Assembly (NCBI RefSeq): GCF_014201735.1
Contig: NZ_JACHFE010000002.1
Coordinates: forward strand, 62,001-126,000
Length of the DNA: 64,000 nucleotides
DNA from: Marinobacter oulmenensis
GTDB taxonomy: Bacteria > Pseudomonadota > Gammaproteobacteria > Pseudomonadales > Oleiphilaceae
Reading direction: 5' to 3'
Part shown: piece after piece, positions 55,188 to 64,000 of the stretch
Position numbering within the stretch: position 1 is the stretch's first letter
Layout: every line of letters starts with the position of its first letter
Notes under the pieces: model-generated
Told to the model about the DNA's origin: nothing
Seen by the model: the letters and a program-made list of their open reading frames with translations, nothing else
Databases searched by the model: none
Translations under genes and position numbers: made by a program

Positions 55188-57673
55188 TGGCGGCTGCGAA
55201 GAAACTGATGTCGGTACGTCGCGACTGGCGCGAGCGGGACGTGCGGGTGGTCCTGGCTGCACTGGTTATCGCGGTGGCCACGGTTGCGACCATTGCCCTG
55301 TTTGCCAGCCAGTTGCAGCGGACCCTGGTGTCCTCGGCCAGCAGCTTTCTTGCGGCCGACCGCCAGCTTGAGGCGGAAAATGGCCGGCCGGTGCCATCCG
55401 AATGGATTCTGGAGGCACAGGACAGGGGGCTGGAAACCGGTCGCATGGTGGAGTTCTCCACCATGGTCTTTGGCAATGACGCCTTTCAACTGGTCTCCGT
55501 AAAGGCGGTCAGTGATGAATATCCGCTTCGCGGTGAAGTGGAAGTTCAGCAGGATCGGGATGGTAACCGACAGATGGTGGCTAACGGGCCGGCACCCGGC
55601 GAGGTCTGGATCAACCCCCGTTTGCTGAACCTGCTGCAACTGGATATCGGCGATACCCTGGAAGTTGGCAACCGGGAGCTGACCGTCAGCGGACTGCTGA
55701 TCCGCGAGCCGGATGGCGGTTTCCGGCTGTCATCACTGGCGCCCCGGATCATGATGCACGTCGATGACGTGGATTCGACCGGCGTGGTTCAGGAAGGCAG
55801 CCGGGTTGAATTCATCTACCTGTTCGCCGGCGATGAGGCGTCCCTTGAGGCCTACTATCAATGGCTGGAGCCGAAGATGGAGCCCAGCCATGAATGGGAA
55901 GGCGTCCGGGACGGCGAGACATTCTCCCGGTCACTGGAGCGGGCGGAACGTTTCCTGCTGCTGGGTGGCAGTCTGGCGGTGCTGCTGGCAGCCGTGGCGG
56001 TTGCGGTGGCCAGCCGGCAGTATGCGTTGTCCCAGCGGGACACCGTGGCCCTGCTGAAAACCCTGGGGCTGCCGGGCCCGGGCATTGGGCGCCTGTATCT
56101 GCGGCGGCTTGCGCTCTGGGGGCTGGTTGGCGTTGCCGGCGGGCTTGCGCTGGCGCTGCCCCTGTTCTGGCTGCTGGTGCAGATGCTGGCTGACGTGCTG
56201 GAACGCCCGATTGATGTCTATCTTGATCCGAACGCCCTGGCGCCGGCCCTGCTGACGGCGCTGGTGTCACTGTTTGCCTTTGCCTATCCGCCGATTCGCC
56301 GCTTGCGCCGGGTGCCGGCCATGCGGGTACTGCGCGCCCAGCCGGGCGAGACCGGGCGTGAAGCCATCCCGGACCTTGTCATTGCGCTGGTGGCCATTTT
56401 CGGACTGGTATGGATGTACGCTGGTGAACTGACTCTGGTGGCGGCCCTGCTGGGTGGTCTGGTGCTGCTTCTTGGCGTGCTGGCTCTGCTGGGCTGGGCC
56501 CTGATGACCGCACTGAAAGGTGTCAGCGGCGGGGGTAACGCCTGGCGCCTGGCACTGGTGGGGCTCTACCGGCACCGGCAGGCGAGCCTCGCCCAGATGG
56601 CGGTGTTTGCCATGACGCTTATGCTGGCAGCCACGCTTGTACTGGTTCGAACGTCGCTGCTCAATGACTGGCAGGCCCAGTTGCCGGCGGATGCGCCCAA
56701 CCACTTCCTGATCAATATCGGGCCGGAGTCGGTGGATCAGGTTGAGAGCTTCTGGGCCGAACGGGACGCACCGCTGGAAAACGTCTACCCGATGGTGCGT
56801 GGCCGGCTGGTGGAGCTCAACGGCCAGCCCGTCAAGGAGGCGGTGAGCAAGGATGAGCGGATCAATGCCCTTAACCGGGAGCTGAACCTGACCTGGATGG
56901 CCCAGCCGCCGGAGAATAACGAGATTGTCGAGGGCCGGTGGTTCGCCCGGGGCGAGACCGAAGGCGTGTCGGTGGAGGCCGAGCTGGCCGGACGACTGGG
57001 CCTGGAGCTGGGGGATCGTCTGACCTTTACCGTCGGCTCCGAGCGTGTCACCGAACCGGTCACCAGTATCCGTACCGTGCAGTGGGACAGCATGAAGCCA
57101 AACTTCTATATGGCGTTTCCTCCGGGCGGGGCATTGTCGGATCTGCCGGCGACCTGGATCACCAGTTTCTATCTGCCGGAAGACCGCAAAACGGCGCTCA
57201 ATGCGTTTTCCCGCCAGTTCCCGACGGTCTCGGTACTGGAGGTGGACCACATCATTGCCCGTATCCAGCAGATTGTTCAGCAGGTGACCCAGGCCATCGA
57301 GGCCATTCTCGGCCTGATACTGGCTGCGGCGCTGGTGGTTATGGCCGCCGTGGTCAGCGCCACACTCCGGGACCGTCAGCGTGAGGGCGCCTTGCTGCGG
57401 ACCCTGGGCGGGCAGCAGTCCCTGCTGGTACGTAGCACCATGCTGGAGTTTGCGTTGCTTGGTTTCTTTGCCGGTGTGCTGGGTGTGCTGGCGGCGGAGG
57501 GAGCTGTCTACGTGCTGCAGTCCCGGATGTTCGAGGGCACCTTCCGGTGGCACTGGGAGGTCATTCTGCCGATCCCGTTCATCAGCGCGGTGTTGCTTGC
57601 ACTGTTCGGGCGCTGGCAGCTTGGCCCGGTGCTCAAGGTGTCGCCAATGCTGCTTCTGCGCCGCCTGGAGTAA
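55187..57673 (+). CDS. ybbP: FtsX-like ABC permease (YbbP type)
   Basis: 828 residues, two FtsX domains with about ten membrane helices in three groups (one N-terminal helix, a central set about 265-475, and a C-terminal set about 705-815) and two large periplasmic parts. This is the YbbP layout. Substrate unknown; pairing with a periplasmic esterase suggests lipid or lipoprotein handling. The ATG overlaps the ATPase stop. Confidence 0.92.
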   Translation: MAAAKKLMSVRRDWRERDVRVVLAALVIAVATVATIALFASQLQRTLVSSASSFLAADRQLEAENGRPVPSEWILEAQDRGLETGRMVEFSTMVFGNDAFQLVSVKAVSDEYPLRGEVEVQQDRDGNRQMVANGPAPGEVWINPRLLNLLQLDIGDTLEVGNRELTVSGLLIREPDGGFRLSSLAPRIMMHVDDVDSTGVVQEGSRVEFIYLFAGDEASLEAYYQWLEPKMEPSHEWEGVRDGETFSRSLERAERFLLLGGSLAVLLAAVAVAVASRQYALSQRDTVALLKTLGLPGPGIGRLYLRRLALWGLVGVAGGLALALPLFWLLVQMLADVLERPIDVYLDPNALAPALLTALVSLFAFAYPPIRRLRRVPAMRVLRAQPGETGREAIPDLVIALVAIFGLVWMYAGELTLVAALLGGLVLLLGVLALLGWALMTALKGVSGGGNAWRLALVGLYRHRQASLAQMAVFAMTLMLAATLVLVRTSLLNDWQAQLPADAPNHFLINIGPESVDQVESFWAERDAPLENVYPMVRGRLVELNGQPVKEAVSKDERINALNRELNLTWMAQPPENNEIVEGRWFARGETEGVSVEAELAGRLGLELGDRLTFTVGSERVTEPVTSIRTVQWDSMKPNFYMAFPPGGALSDLPATWITSFYLPEDRKTALNAFSRQFPTVSVLEVDHIIARIQQIVQQVTQAIEAILGLILAAALVVMAAVVSATLRDRQREGALLRTLGGQQSLLVRSTMLEFALLGFFAGVLGVLAAEGAVYVLQSRMFEGTFRWHWEVILPIPFISAVLLALFGRWQLGPVLKVSPMLLLRRLE

Positions 57674-57676
57674 GGT

Positions 57677-58462
57677 TCAGCGGTAGTCGGCGAGTATCCG
57701 GTCGAGCTCGCCGCTTTCCCGGGCGTTCTCCAGTTCCCTGTTGAACGCCTCGGCGAAGGCATGGTTATCCCTGCGCAGCATCAGGCGGAGCCCGTAGCGG
57801 CTGATCGATTTGCTGGAGCTGCGCAGTTGCCCGCCAATACCTTCCTGGCGCATGATCCATTTGCCAACCAGTCGATCCGCCAGGGCAGCGTCGAACCTGT
57901 CACTGTGCAGCAGGTAGCGGAACATGTTCCGGTCCCGTGAGACATCGAAGCGCTTTATCCGTTCGTCCTGAAAATAGGTGGTCAGCTCCGGGTAGATGTA
58001 GCCGAGCGGGGTCACCACAGTTTTTCCAAAAAGGTCTTCGGGCCGATGGTATTCCAGCTCGGAGTCCTCACGAAAGAAAAACACTTCCTCCACATACACG
58101 ATAGCATCGGTGAATCGGAAATTTTCGGGGTCGGTGGTCCATTCCCGGGCTCTCGGTGTGCCATCGATATAGCCTTTCCGAAGCATCTGATCGACCCGTT
58201 TGCGGGGGATCTTCCTGGCGTTCAGTTCATAGCCCAGTTTGGGCAGGATGAGCGACATGACATCCCACATGATGCCCGACACCCGGTCACCATCGACGAT
58301 CAGGTACGGTGGATAGCCATTGGGTGACACATTGAAATGGAAAACGTCATCCCCGTCATTATGGGCATGGGCCGGTGCCCACAGGCTGATCATCAGCAGA
58401 AAACCGGCGCAACGGCCAATGACTCTGGTAGCTCGGGACATGGCTCTATCCATTGCTGGCAT
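57677..58462 (-). CDS. Periplasmic solute-binding protein, family 3 type
   Basis: 261 residues with a signal peptide (cleavage after APAHA near 33) and a two-lobe binding fold: FHFNVSPNGYPPYLIVDGDRVSGIMWDV at the start, RFTDAIVYVEEVFFFRED in the middle. No permease gene is next to it, so it may sense or bind an unknown ligand alone. The start overlaps the alcohol dehydrogenase stop; a later ATG (MSRATRV) would give a more usual signal peptide. Confidence 0.85.
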   Translation of the reverse strand: MPAMDRAMSRATRVIGRCAGFLLMISLWAPAHAHNDGDDVFHFNVSPNGYPPYLIVDGDRVSGIMWDVMSLILPKLGYELNARKIPRKRVDQMLRKGYIDGTPRAREWTTDPENFRFTDAIVYVEEVFFFREDSELEYHRPEDLFGKTVVTPLGYIYPELTTYFQDERIKRFDVSRDRNMFRYLLHSDRFDAALADRLVGKWIMRQEGIGGQLRSSSKSISRYGLRLMLRRDNHAFAEAFNRELENARESGELDRILADYR

Positions 58463-59649
58463 CAGGTCCAGGCTCTCTGGAGTATGGCCTGGGTATCGTT
58501 CAGGGTGACTTCCCGGGGGTTAAACAGGATGGAGCCGTCATCCAGAGCGAGCCGGGCAATGTCGTCCAGTTGATCCCTGCGCACACGACCTGTTTCATGA
58601 AGGGTGCGCGGCAGATCGCAGCGTTCATGAAGCTGATCCCTGAGTTTGCGGATGGCCCGGATAGATGCTTCGGCACGCTCGTTGGCCCTCGTGGTTGCAT
58701 AGACTTCAGCGCCCTCCAGAGGCAGAAGAAGCTCGCCAAGAGGGCCACGTATACGGTCCAGATTGTATTCCAGAACATACGGGAGATAGAGGCTCATACA
58801 CAACCCGTGGGGCAGATGGCAGATGGCTCCGGTGGCGTGTCCGAGTGAATGTACCAGCCCAACCATGGAGTTCGAGAAAGCAATGCCGGCCATGGTCGCT
58901 GCCTGGGCGAGGGCCAGCCGGCCCTCGGTATTCCGGGGATGATCCATTACCGCAATCAGGTGCTGACTGATCATCCGGATGGCTGCCGTGGCATAGGCGT
59001 TGCTCAGAGGATTGCTGCCCAGCCCGGTGATCGCTTCAATGGCGTGGGTCAGGGCGTCCATGCCGGTTGCGGCGGTTATCATTGGTGGCAGAGTCAGGGT
59101 CATGCGCGGGTCAATAACGGCGGCGTCGGGCAGCAGAAAAGAGGACGTGAACGGCAGTTTGACCTCTTTATGTTCGTCGGTGATCACGGCTACAGATGTG
59201 ACTTCCGAGCCGGTTCCGGCGGTGGTCGGAATCACCACAAACGGGCGTAATGGCTTTTGCAGTATGCCGGCACCACTGTATTGGGTCAGGTCCTCTCCGC
59301 CTTCGGAGACCAGGATGTTCACCGCCTTGCCGGTATCGATCGAGGAGCCGCCGCCGACGGCCAGAATGGCGTTGCAGTCCTGCTCGCGGTATACCCGGGC
59401 AATGTCCCGGACCACCGCTGTGGAGGAGTCGGGTGGCACCTCATCATAGATGGTCACCACTTCCAGCCCCCCTTCCTGGCAGGCTGTTAACAGAGGGGAG
59501 AGCAGCCCCGCCTGCCGGACCCGGGAGTCAGTGATGATCATGGGCCGGGAGCCACCGAGCCCTGTCAGTTCGTAAGGGATGTGCTCCAGGGCCGCGTGGC
59601 CGGCAATCACTTTGACCGGACAGAAGAACTCATAGTACTGACTGTTCAT
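58462..59649 (-). CDS. Iron-containing alcohol dehydrogenase
   Basis: 395 residues, group III. NAD-binding GGGSSIDTGKAVN and PTTAGTGSEVT; metal ligands in GMDALTHAIEA (Asp, His) and VHSLGHATGAICHLPHG (two His). It oxidises alcohols or reduces aldehydes; substrate is not evident. It overlaps both neighbours, so the four genes from the M48 protease to the binding protein act as one operon. Confidence 0.92.
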   Translation of the reverse strand: MNSQYYEFFCPVKVIAGHAALEHIPYELTGLGGSRPMIITDSRVRQAGLLSPLLTACQEGGLEVVTIYDEVPPDSSTAVVRDIARVYREQDCNAILAVGGGSSIDTGKAVNILVSEGGEDLTQYSGAGILQKPLRPFVVIPTTAGTGSEVTSVAVITDEHKEVKLPFTSSFLLPDAAVIDPRMTLTLPPMITAATGMDALTHAIEAITGLGSNPLSNAYATAAIRMISQHLIAVMDHPRNTEGRLALAQAATMAGIAFSNSMVGLVHSLGHATGAICHLPHGLCMSLYLPYVLEYNLDRIRGPLGELLLPLEGAEVYATTRANERAEASIRAIRKLRDQLHERCDLPRTLHETGRVRRDQLDDIARLALDDGSILFNPREVTLNDTQAILQRAWT

Positions 59650-60188
59650 TGTGTCCTCGGCGTTCCAGCGGGATGGGTGAGGATCCGCAGGTAGATGCGG
59701 GCTGCGGTGGTGGCTTTTTCCGTGATCGGAAGATCGGAGGGGTACTCCTTGACCGCTCGTTTTGCCAGTGCTCTGGGAAGAATGAACGTTTCCATTCGGT
59801 TGATTACCCGTGTCAGCCGGACGGCGAAGGCGATGTTGCCGTCGACCACCATGCGTTCACTGGCGAAGGAGACGGCGGTCTTTTCCTGAAACGCCACGAC
59901 CCGGAAGGCATGGCTGATGTGCTTGAACCGGATGGACAGATCGACCGGCCCGGCCGGCTGGCGGTGGTAGACCAGGTGCCCGTTACCGGTATGCTCGACG
60001 GCCAGGCCGGGGCCATCCGGCATCACGGTCAATTCGAACACAAACCCGTGGGGCAGGGCGGTGATTTCCCGGCGGGACTGCCGATCCACCTCGGACAGTG
60101 CCTGAAGCGCCCGGCCCATAACCGCAAACATGACGGTGACGTACAGCCGTCGGAGCCGGAACCGCAATGGCAGTCGCTGATGGGGCAT
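59646..60188 (-). CDS. Conserved small protein, SCP2-like (function unknown)
   Basis: 180 residues, basic N-terminus (MPHQRLPLRFRLRRLYVTVMFAVMGRALQAL) that could lie on or enter the membrane, then a beta-rich domain resembling sterol-carrier/SCP2-type lipid binders (IRFKHISHAFRVVAFQEKTAVSFA). The similarity is faint. The ATG at 60188 was chosen since the longer frame overlaps the protease gene without similarity. Four-base overlap with the alcohol dehydrogenase gene. Confidence 0.72.
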   Translation of the reverse strand: MPHQRLPLRFRLRRLYVTVMFAVMGRALQALSEVDRQSRREITALPHGFVFELTVMPDGPGLAVEHTGNGHLVYHRQPAGPVDLSIRFKHISHAFRVVAFQEKTAVSFASERMVVDGNIAFAVRLTRVINRMETFILPRALAKRAVKEYPSDLPITEKATTAARIYLRILTHPAGTPRTQ

Positions 60189-60213
60189 AGGCGTGAGCTC
60201 CGCTCCAATGACC

Positions 60214-61494
60214 TTAATTGCCGGACAGCGCTGCCAGTTTCTTCTGCGCCTCGGCGCCGACATCACCGCCGGCCTGTGCCGCCGTTGAATAGTAAGCTCT
60301 GGCGTCTTCCCGCCGGCCCTGCCGGACCGCGATATCACCCAGGCGCAGATAGGCAATCGATGTGGGCACCACCTCGTTGGCCCGGTTCAGGTGATTTCTG
60401 GCCTGTTCGAGATTGTCCATGTCCAGGGCATTGAGGCCGTCATAAAGCTGGTACTTGAACATTTCCGGGTACAGGGAGACCGCCTTGTCAAAGTCCTGCT
60501 GGGCTTGTTCCCGGTCCCCCTGTGCCTGGTGGATCCTGCCGCGCAGGGCATAGAACATTGCTTCGCGGGGTACCTGGCTGATGGCGGAATTGATGGCTTT
60601 AAGGGCCGGGGCCCAGTCGCCATCGGATGCCAGCTTCAGGGCCTTGTCATGGGCCTCGTAGGCTGGCTCCAGCTCTTTCAGGATGGCGGTCTTCTGCTGA
60701 TAGACGTCGCGACCGACGTAACCACCGGCGCCCAGCTGCCGGACCAGTTCCCGGTTTTTCTCAACCCGCTTTGCCGAGGGCGGGTGCGTGGCAAACAGCC
60801 CGTTAAGCCAGTTGCTGTCGCTGCCCTGAGACAGCTCCAGGAACAGTTGCTGCAGTTCCACAGCGGCGGTGGGGTCATAGCCAGCGGCTTTCATGTACCG
60901 GATGCCATAGGCATCCGATTCCAGTTCGTCGCCCTGACTGTACTGGGCCAGGGCCAGCTGGGCACCAACGGCAGCACCGCCCATCACCAGGCCGGCCCAT
61001 TCGTTATCAGACAGCGCCAGCCCGAGCCCGGCGACGCCGGCACTGATGATCATGCCCTGCTGCATGCGCTGGACGCTGTGCCGGGCGGCGGCGTGAACAA
61101 TCTCGTGGCCGAGTACCGACGCCAGTTGGGCTTCGGTTTCCAGCTTAACCAGCAGGCCCCGGTTGATGGCGATCTTGCCCCCGGGCAGAGCCCAGGCATT
61201 CGGGGTGCTGTTGTTGAGAACCACAAATTCGTAGGGCAGGTCCGGGCGGTCACTGACCCGGGCCAGCTTCTCGCCGACTTCCTGCACATAGAGGGTTAGC
61301 TCCGGGTCAATATAGAACCGCCCCCCCTGGGTCTGCTGGGTGGGCACATACTGTTCGGCGCCCATTTCCAGTTCCTGGCTCTCGGAAATGAGAGAAAGCT
61401 GTTTCTGACCGGTTACCGGGTTAACCGTACAACCGGTGAGCAGGGCGAACACTGCCATAATCGCGAACCATCTGGAGAAAGTCCCGGCATTCAC
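60214..61494 (-). CDS. M48 metalloprotease lipoprotein with TPR repeats (BepA/LoiP-like)
   Basis: 426 residues from a GTG with AGGAG seven bases upstream. Lipobox FALLTGC near residue 22; HEIVHAAARH is the zinc HExxH; ESDAYGIRYM gives the third ligand. The C-terminal third holds TPR-like repeats (LRGRIHQAQGDREQAQQDFDKAV). Such proteins watch over outer-membrane protein assembly. First gene of the - strand operon. Confidence 0.9.
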   Translation of the reverse strand: MNAGTFSRWFAIMAVFALLTGCTVNPVTGQKQLSLISESQELEMGAEQYVPTQQTQGGRFYIDPELTLYVQEVGEKLARVSDRPDLPYEFVVLNNSTPNAWALPGGKIAINRGLLVKLETEAQLASVLGHEIVHAAARHSVQRMQQGMIISAGVAGLGLALSDNEWAGLVMGGAAVGAQLALAQYSQGDELESDAYGIRYMKAAGYDPTAAVELQQLFLELSQGSDSNWLNGLFATHPPSAKRVEKNRELVRQLGAGGYVGRDVYQQKTAILKELEPAYEAHDKALKLASDGDWAPALKAINSAISQVPREAMFYALRGRIHQAQGDREQAQQDFDKAVSLYPEMFKYQLYDGLNALDMDNLEQARNHLNRANEVVPTSIAYLRLGDIAVRQGRREDARAYYSTAAQAGGDVGAEAQKKLAALSGN

Positions 61495-61653
61495 TATCAG
61501 TCTCCTGTCATCGGGCATAATGCCGATACTATATAACACACATGTTTCATTTGTGCCCTTATGGCTGTGTGGTGGCTCCTCTGTAACCCTTGTCGTATCA
61601 TGTGATTCACTGCTTTATATCCCCGGTCCATCCCTGACAAGGCTGTTCGCCCC

Positions 61654-62394
61654 ATGAACTATTATCTGGAGTTTGCCGCGCTGGCCTGGTTTCTCGTCTG
61701 CTCCATCGGCTATACCTGGTATTCGCGCAACCGTGCCGACAGCCGGGCCTGTCTGTCCAACAGCCTGGACATGTACCGTGAGGACTGGATGCGGGTGATG
61801 CTCCGGCGCGAGAACCGCATCTCCGATGCCTCGGTGGTGGGTAATCTGGAACGCAACGGCGCCTTCTTTGCCTCCAGTTGCCTGCTGATTCTGGCGGGTA
61901 TCATCACTGCACTCGGCTACACTTCCGAGGCGATGGAAATCTTCTCAACGTTGCCGTTCAGCCTGGTGCCCACCCGGGAAATCTGGGAACTGCGTCTGGT
62001 GGTGCTGTTGTCGATTTTTATCTATGCCTTTTTCAAGTTCACCTGGTCCATGCGCATGTACAATTTTGTCGCGGTCATGATCGGCAGCGCCCCGTTGCCC
62101 GGCGATACCAAGACCAGCCCCGCCGCCCGTGAGGCCTTTGCCCGCCACGCAGGCCATATCTGTAATCTGGCTGGCGATGCGTTCAACCTCGGGTTGCGCT
62201 CTTTCTATTACGCGCTGGCCGTGGTTGCCTGGTTTATCCATCCGGTGGTATTCATGGCCGTCTCTGCGCTGGTGGTGTTCGTGCTCTACCGGCGGGAATT
62301 TCACTCCGATGCGCTGGAGGCCCTGCGTGCGGGCAAGGTGTTCGATCAGGAACCGCCCCAGCGCGTTGCCACGGAAACCACACCCAAAAACTGA
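61654..62394 (+). CDS. DUF599 family membrane protein
   Basis: 246 residues with about four membrane helices (about 5-22, 72-92, 112-132, 178-212) and the DUF599 pattern YREDWMRVMLRRENRISDASVVGNLERNGAFFASS. Function unknown. It is divergent from the M48 protease gene. Confidence 0.88.
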   Translation: MNYYLEFAALAWFLVCSIGYTWYSRNRADSRACLSNSLDMYREDWMRVMLRRENRISDASVVGNLERNGAFFASSCLLILAGIITALGYTSEAMEIFSTLPFSLVPTREIWELRLVVLLSIFIYAFFKFTWSMRMYNFVAVMIGSAPLPGDTKTSPAAREAFARHAGHICNLAGDAFNLGLRSFYYALAVVAWFIHPVVFMAVSALVVFVLYRREFHSDALEALRAGKVFDQEPPQRVATETTPKN

Positions 62395-62411
62395 CCGTCC
62401 GGAATAAGCTG

Positions 62412-62882
62412 ATGAACAACGAGACCCGAATCCGCCGGATTAACCGATTCATTGAAACCCTGAACCAGGCCCGGGGGCTGGGGCTGATCGCCAGAGAGGC
62501 GGGCGAGGATTACCTGGTCATGGAGTTGCCCTACAACGAGCAGCTGATCGGTAACCCCGAAACCGGTGCCATGCACAGCGGTGCCATTACCACTCTGATG
62601 GATACCGCATCCGGTTCGGTGATGATGTGCGCCCTGGAGGACCTGGAGCTGTGTCCCACCCTGGACCTGCGGGTGGACTATATGCGGCCGGCGGAGGCGG
62701 GCAAGGCGGTACTGGCAAGGGCGGAAACCTACCGGGTGACGCGCAACATCATCTTCACTCGCTGCGAGGCCTACCATGAAGGCGGAAAGACCATAGCCAA
62801 CTGCGTCGGCACCTTCATGAGGGTTGGCAAGGAGGCAACGCCCAAATCCTACCGCAAACTGATCACCGGAGAGGCGGAATGA
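62412..62882 (+). CDS. PaaI-type thioesterase (first of a pair)
   Basis: 156 residues, hot-dog fold: GNPETGAMHSGAITTLMDTASGSVMM holds the H-S-G-A and catalytic Asp region. These enzymes hydrolyse aromatic or medium-chain acyl-CoAs. It overlaps the next thioesterase by four bases. Confidence 0.9.
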   Translation: MNNETRIRRINRFIETLNQARGLGLIAREAGEDYLVMELPYNEQLIGNPETGAMHSGAITTLMDTASGSVMMCALEDLELCPTLDLRVDYMRPAEAGKAVLARAETYRVTRNIIFTRCEAYHEGGKTIANCVGTFMRVGKEATPKSYRKLITGEAE

Positions 62883-63313
62883 TTAACCCGGAAACCCTTC
62901 GTTACACCCAGCAGACCGGTGATTTCGGCCCCATGCTCGAAAGCATTCCCTATGCGGGATGGATCGGGCTGCAGTGTGACCGCTTTGGTGACGACCTCAT
63001 CTTCCGGTTGCCGAAAAAGGACAGCAACCTTGGCAATCCGATTCTTCCGGCTATCCACGGGGGCGTGATTGGCGGATTCATGGAGCTGTCGGCGGCCATC
63101 TACCTGGTCATGGCCCAGGATACCCTGCGGCTGCCGCGGATTGTGGATTTCTCGCTGGACTACCTGCGTGCCGGGCTTAACCGGGAAACCTACGCCGAAT
63201 GCCGGCTGACCCGGCAGGGGAACCGGGTGTCCAACGTCATGGTTCTGGCCTGGCAGAAGTCCCGGGAAGAACCCATTGCCACGGCCAGAGCGCATTTTCT
63301 TCTGGATGGTTAG
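62879..63313 (+). CDS. PaaI-type thioesterase (second of a pair)
   Basis: 144 residues, hot-dog fold with ILPAIHGGVIGGFMELSAAIYLV, where the usual Asp is Glu or missing, and a clearly different sequence from the first. The pair may form a heterodimer. Such pairs are common in Marinobacter and Pseudomonas (from memory). Confidence 0.87.
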   Translation: MINPETLRYTQQTGDFGPMLESIPYAGWIGLQCDRFGDDLIFRLPKKDSNLGNPILPAIHGGVIGGFMELSAAIYLVMAQDTLRLPRIVDFSLDYLRAGLNRETYAECRLTRQGNRVSNVMVLAWQKSREEPIATARAHFLLDG

Positions 63314-63331
63314 ACCGGGCGGATAACAGGG

Positions 63332-63359
63332 CTTGAAAAGGTCACGCCTGTCCCCACTT
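63332..63359 (+). promoter_or_regulatory. Heat-shock (sigma-32) promoter of htpG
   Basis: CTTGAAA (63332-63338), a 13-base spacer, CCCCACTT (63352-63359): close to the sigma-32 consensus CTTGAAA-N13/14-CCCCATNT. The start of transcription would fall about 55 bases before the htpG ATG. Confidence 0.85.
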
Positions 63360-63421
63360 TCTGGAGGAGTAAACAATACCCAGGTCTTTCACCTAATCCA
63401 GAAACAGGAGAGCAACACCCC

Positions 63422-64000
63422 ATGACGGTAGAAGCCAATAAAGAGACCCTTGGATTCCAGACAGAGGTGAAGCAACTGCTGAACCTGATGATTCACTCTC
63501 TGTATTCGAATAAAGAGATTTTTCTCCGTGAGCTGATTTCCAACGCCTCGGATGCCGAGGACAAGCTCCGCTTCGCCGCCCTGAAGGACGACAGCCTGTT
63601 TGAGGGGGACACCGAACTCCATATCCGTCTTGATTACGACAAGGAGGCCGGCACGGTTACCCTCACCGATAACGGTATCGGCATGACCCGGGACGATGTC
63701 ATTGCCAACCTGGGTACCATCGCCAAATCCGGCACTGCGGAATTTCTCAAGCAGCTCTCCGGTGATGAGAAAAAAGACAGCAAGCTGATCGGTCAGTTTG
63801 GTGTCGGTTTCTACTCCGCCTTCATCGTGGCTGACCGGGTGGAAGTCAAAACCCGTCGTGCCGGCGCGCCCGCCAGTGAAGGTGTGCACTGGGAGTCCAA
63901 AGGCGACGGTGAATTCACCATTGAGCAGACCGAGCGCGAGCAGCGGGGCACTGAAATCACCCTGCACCTGAAATCCGACGCACAGGAATTCGCGGACGGC
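63422..64000 (+). CDS. htpG: Chaperone HtpG (Hsp90), N-terminal part (partial)
   Basis: The first 193 residues of a gene that runs off the right edge. The GHKL ATPase marks are visible: [16 protein letters not shown] (catalytic Glu and ATP-binding Asn), [23 protein letters not shown] and [11 protein letters not shown]. An AGGAG precedes the ATG. A sigma-32 promoter upstream fits its heat-shock role. Confidence 0.97.
   Translation, partial: MTVEANKETLGFQTEVKQLLNLMIHSLYSNKEIFLRELISNASDAEDKLRFAALKDDSLFEGDTELHIRLDYDKEAGTVTLTDNGIGMTRDDVIANLGTIAKSGTAEFLKQLSGDEKKDSKLIGQFGVGFYSAFIVADRVEVKTRRAGAPASEGVHWESKGDGEFTIEQTEREQRGTEITLHLKSDAQEFADG

Noticed and set aside
1..64000. CRISPR arrays, insertion sequences, phage genes, rRNA operons or riboswitches
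   Set aside because: None seen by eye: no regularly spaced repeats, no transposase- or integrase-like protein, no rRNA sequence and no recognised aptamer.

Overview
The window is about 60% GC and densely coded. It looks like a chromosomal segment of a marine gammaproteobacterium, most probably Marinobacter or a near relative. That placement is an inference from gene order (gyrA-serC-pheA-hisC-tyrA/aroA-cmk-rpsA-ihfB-lapAB-pyrF, with tyrA and aroA fused as in Pseudomonas and Marinobacter) and from protein character; no database search was run.

Layout. 1-11185: housekeeping genes, all on the + strand (gyrase A end, serine and aromatic amino acid synthesis, CMP kinase, ribosomal protein S1, IHF beta, LapA/LapB, PyrF). 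11186-11655: a non-coding stretch with two nested large inverted repeats, then a tRNA-Asn on the - strand. 11724-25330: mixed core genes (aspartate aminotransferase, uvrB, a divergent GNAT/C39-peptidase and RimK-type ATP-grasp pair, a cation diffusion facilitator, pyrD, rmf, rlmKL, a hypothetical gene, an M18 aminopeptidase).

25331-52588 is the striking part: a roughly 27-kb biosynthetic region of the aryl polyene (APE) type joined to dialkylresorcinol (DAR) genes, that is, a flexirubin-like DAR-APE hybrid. A phosphopantetheinyl transferase sits at its left edge. A 24-gene + strand array follows (26782-48180). It holds three acyl carrier proteins, three complete ketosynthases, two cysteine-less ketosynthase-like partners, a ketoreductase, dehydratases, an aromatic-acid adenylating enzyme fused to a dehydratase, an ammonia-lyase, a halogenase-like flavoprotein, acyl- and glycosyltransferases, a thioesterase, a LolA-like carrier, an RND/MMPL exporter, a DUF3261 lipoprotein, an ABC-2 exporter and an ICMT-like methyltransferase. 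A four-gene - strand operon (51699-48181) carries DarA, DarB, an unknown 139-residue protein and a BtrH-type acyltransferase. A double hot-dog protein (51845-52588) closes the region. The likely logic (inference) is: aromatic amino acid to cinnamic-type acid, activation, type II PKS elongation to a polyene, DarB/DarA formation of a resorcinol, ester coupling, and export to the outer membrane.

52631-64000: a second, identical tRNA-Asn with a near-matching promoter, then a YheT-type hydrolase, the tesA / ybbA-ybbP set, a four-gene - strand operon (M48 protease, small unknown protein, iron alcohol dehydrogenase, periplasmic binding protein), a DUF599 membrane protein, two tandem PaaI-type thioesterases and the start of htpG behind a good sigma-32 promoter. 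No CRISPR array, insertion sequence, transposase, integrase or rRNA gene was seen.
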